From Acidobacteriaceae bacterium (GTDB lineage: Bacteria > Acidobacteriota > Terriglobia > Terriglobales > Acidobacteriaceae): a stretch of DNA of 5,851 nt. The position numbers were made by a program, and so were the translations under genes. The DNA lies in NCBI GenBank assembly GCA_027311125.1, contig DAICZO010000154.1:1-5851 (forward strand), written 5' to 3'. The notes beneath the pieces were generated by a model, which had not been told where the DNA came from, made no database searches, and saw nothing but the letters and a program-made list of their open reading frames with translations. Shown in pieces: positions 5,227 to 5,851 of the stretch (position 1 is the stretch's first letter; each line of letters starts with the position of its first letter).

Positions 5227-5851
5227 ATGCCCCGCCGCACCTGCTTCGCCGCTGCCCTCGCTCTCCTCGCCTCCTTGCCCGCAGTCGCCCAGGCGCCCAC
5301 GCCACTTGCTGACCAGTACAAGCCCGTCGCCGACCGCATCATCGCCGCTGCCATGGCCGACACCGATGGCTACGCCGACCTCACCTACCTCTGCGACCAC
5401 ATCGGCAAGCGCGTCAGCGGCAGTCCCCAGCTCAACACCGCCGTCCAGTGGGGTGCAGACCTCATGCGCAAAGCCGGCTTCCAGAACGTCGTCATCCAGC
5501 CCGTCATGGTTCCACACTGGGTCCGTGGCAATGAGCAAGCCTCCCTCATCGCTCCCGTAGCCAAGCCGCTCCACATGCTCGGCCTTGGCATGAGCGTCGG
5601 CACCCCCAAAGAAGGCATCACCGCCGACGTCCTCTTCGCTCCCGACTTCGCCACCTTCGACGCACTGCCTGACTCTGCGATCAAGGGCAAGATTGTCGTC
5701 TTCAACCCCGGCTGGAAGGGCTATGGCGTCGGCTCCACCTACCGCGTCACCGGCCCCTCACACGCCGCCGCTCGCGGAGCCGTCGCCGTCCTCGTGCGCT
5801 CCGCCACCTGACTCGCGCTACAGACGCCTCACACCGGCACCCTCGTCTACG
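5227..5851 (+). pseudogene. Carboxypeptidase Q-like M28 metallopeptidase, interrupted by an in-frame TGA (3' end outside window)
   Basis: The intact frame runs 194 codons from ATG 5227 to TGA at 5809-5811. The same frame then continues to the edge with LALQTPHTGTLVY. Residues 1-21 or so are a signal peptide (basic start, FAAALALLASLPAVAQ). The rest matches the N-terminal part and the PA-type insert domain of the M28 carboxypeptidase Q (plasma glutamate carboxypeptidase) group: HIGKRVSGSPQL (58-69), VPHWVRGNEQASLI (95-108), LGLGMSVGTPKEGITADVL (118-136), KGKIVVFN (153-160), AVAVLVRSAT (185-194). In human carboxypeptidase Q, as I recall it, LIRSVASFSIYSPHTG occupies the break, putting TGA where Ser is expected. 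The zinc ligands lie downstream, outside the window, so the 194-residue product would lack the catalytic domain. AGGAG at 5217-5221, 5 nt before the ATG, fixes the start. The break may be a real nonsense mutation or a sequencing/assembly error. Confidence 0.75.

Noticed and set aside
5809..5851. TGA at 5809 as a selenocysteine codon
   Set aside because: The position corresponds to a non-catalytic Ser in the family, and no SECIS-like stem-loop is evident in the bases that follow.

Overview
The window looks like chromosomal DNA from an acidobacterium of the Terriglobales type (Granulicella, Edaphobacter or Terriglobus-like). This is an inference from three things: moderately high GC, a ribosomal protein S1 of the acidobacterial style, and neighbouring secreted glycoside hydrolases and an M28 peptidase, which are typical of soil polymer degraders. 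No mobile element, tRNA, rRNA, CRISPR array or origin is visible.

Layout from left to right. Bases 1-464 (minus) hold the first 154 codons of a secreted GH3 beta-glucosidase/xylosidase-type enzyme that runs off the left edge. Bases 465-753 are a divergent intergenic region with several short palindromes, one of them with a LacI-type core. Bases 754-1179 (plus) encode a small exported protein of unknown function with a Pro/Thr/Ser-rich linker and a C-terminal helical hairpin. It converges with the next gene, and a perfect 11-bp stem-loop overlapping its stop codon probably terminates both transcripts. Bases 1221-3152 (minus) encode a complete secreted GH51 alpha-L-arabinofuranosidase. Just upstream of its ribosome binding site is a close match to a LacI/CcpA-family operator. 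Bases 3265-5025 (minus) encode 30S ribosomal protein S1, with five clear S1 domains and a sixth that seems split by an Ala-rich insert. Bases 5227 to the right edge (plus, divergent from rpsA) encode the first part of a secreted carboxypeptidase Q-like M28 peptidase. Its frame is broken by an in-frame TGA at 5809-5811, after which recognisable family sequence continues in the same frame.

Functionally, the GH3 and GH51 enzymes fit plant cell wall (arabinoxylan/arabinan, beta-glucoside) degradation in the periplasm or outside the cell. The LacI-type sites suggest sugar-responsive control of each gene. rpsA is a housekeeping gene that happens to lie upstream of GH51 on the same strand. I see no convincing new multi-gene system. 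The points most worth checking are the nonsense codon in the peptidase, the operator-like site before GH51, the Shine-Dalgarno-less rpsA start and the split last S1 domain.
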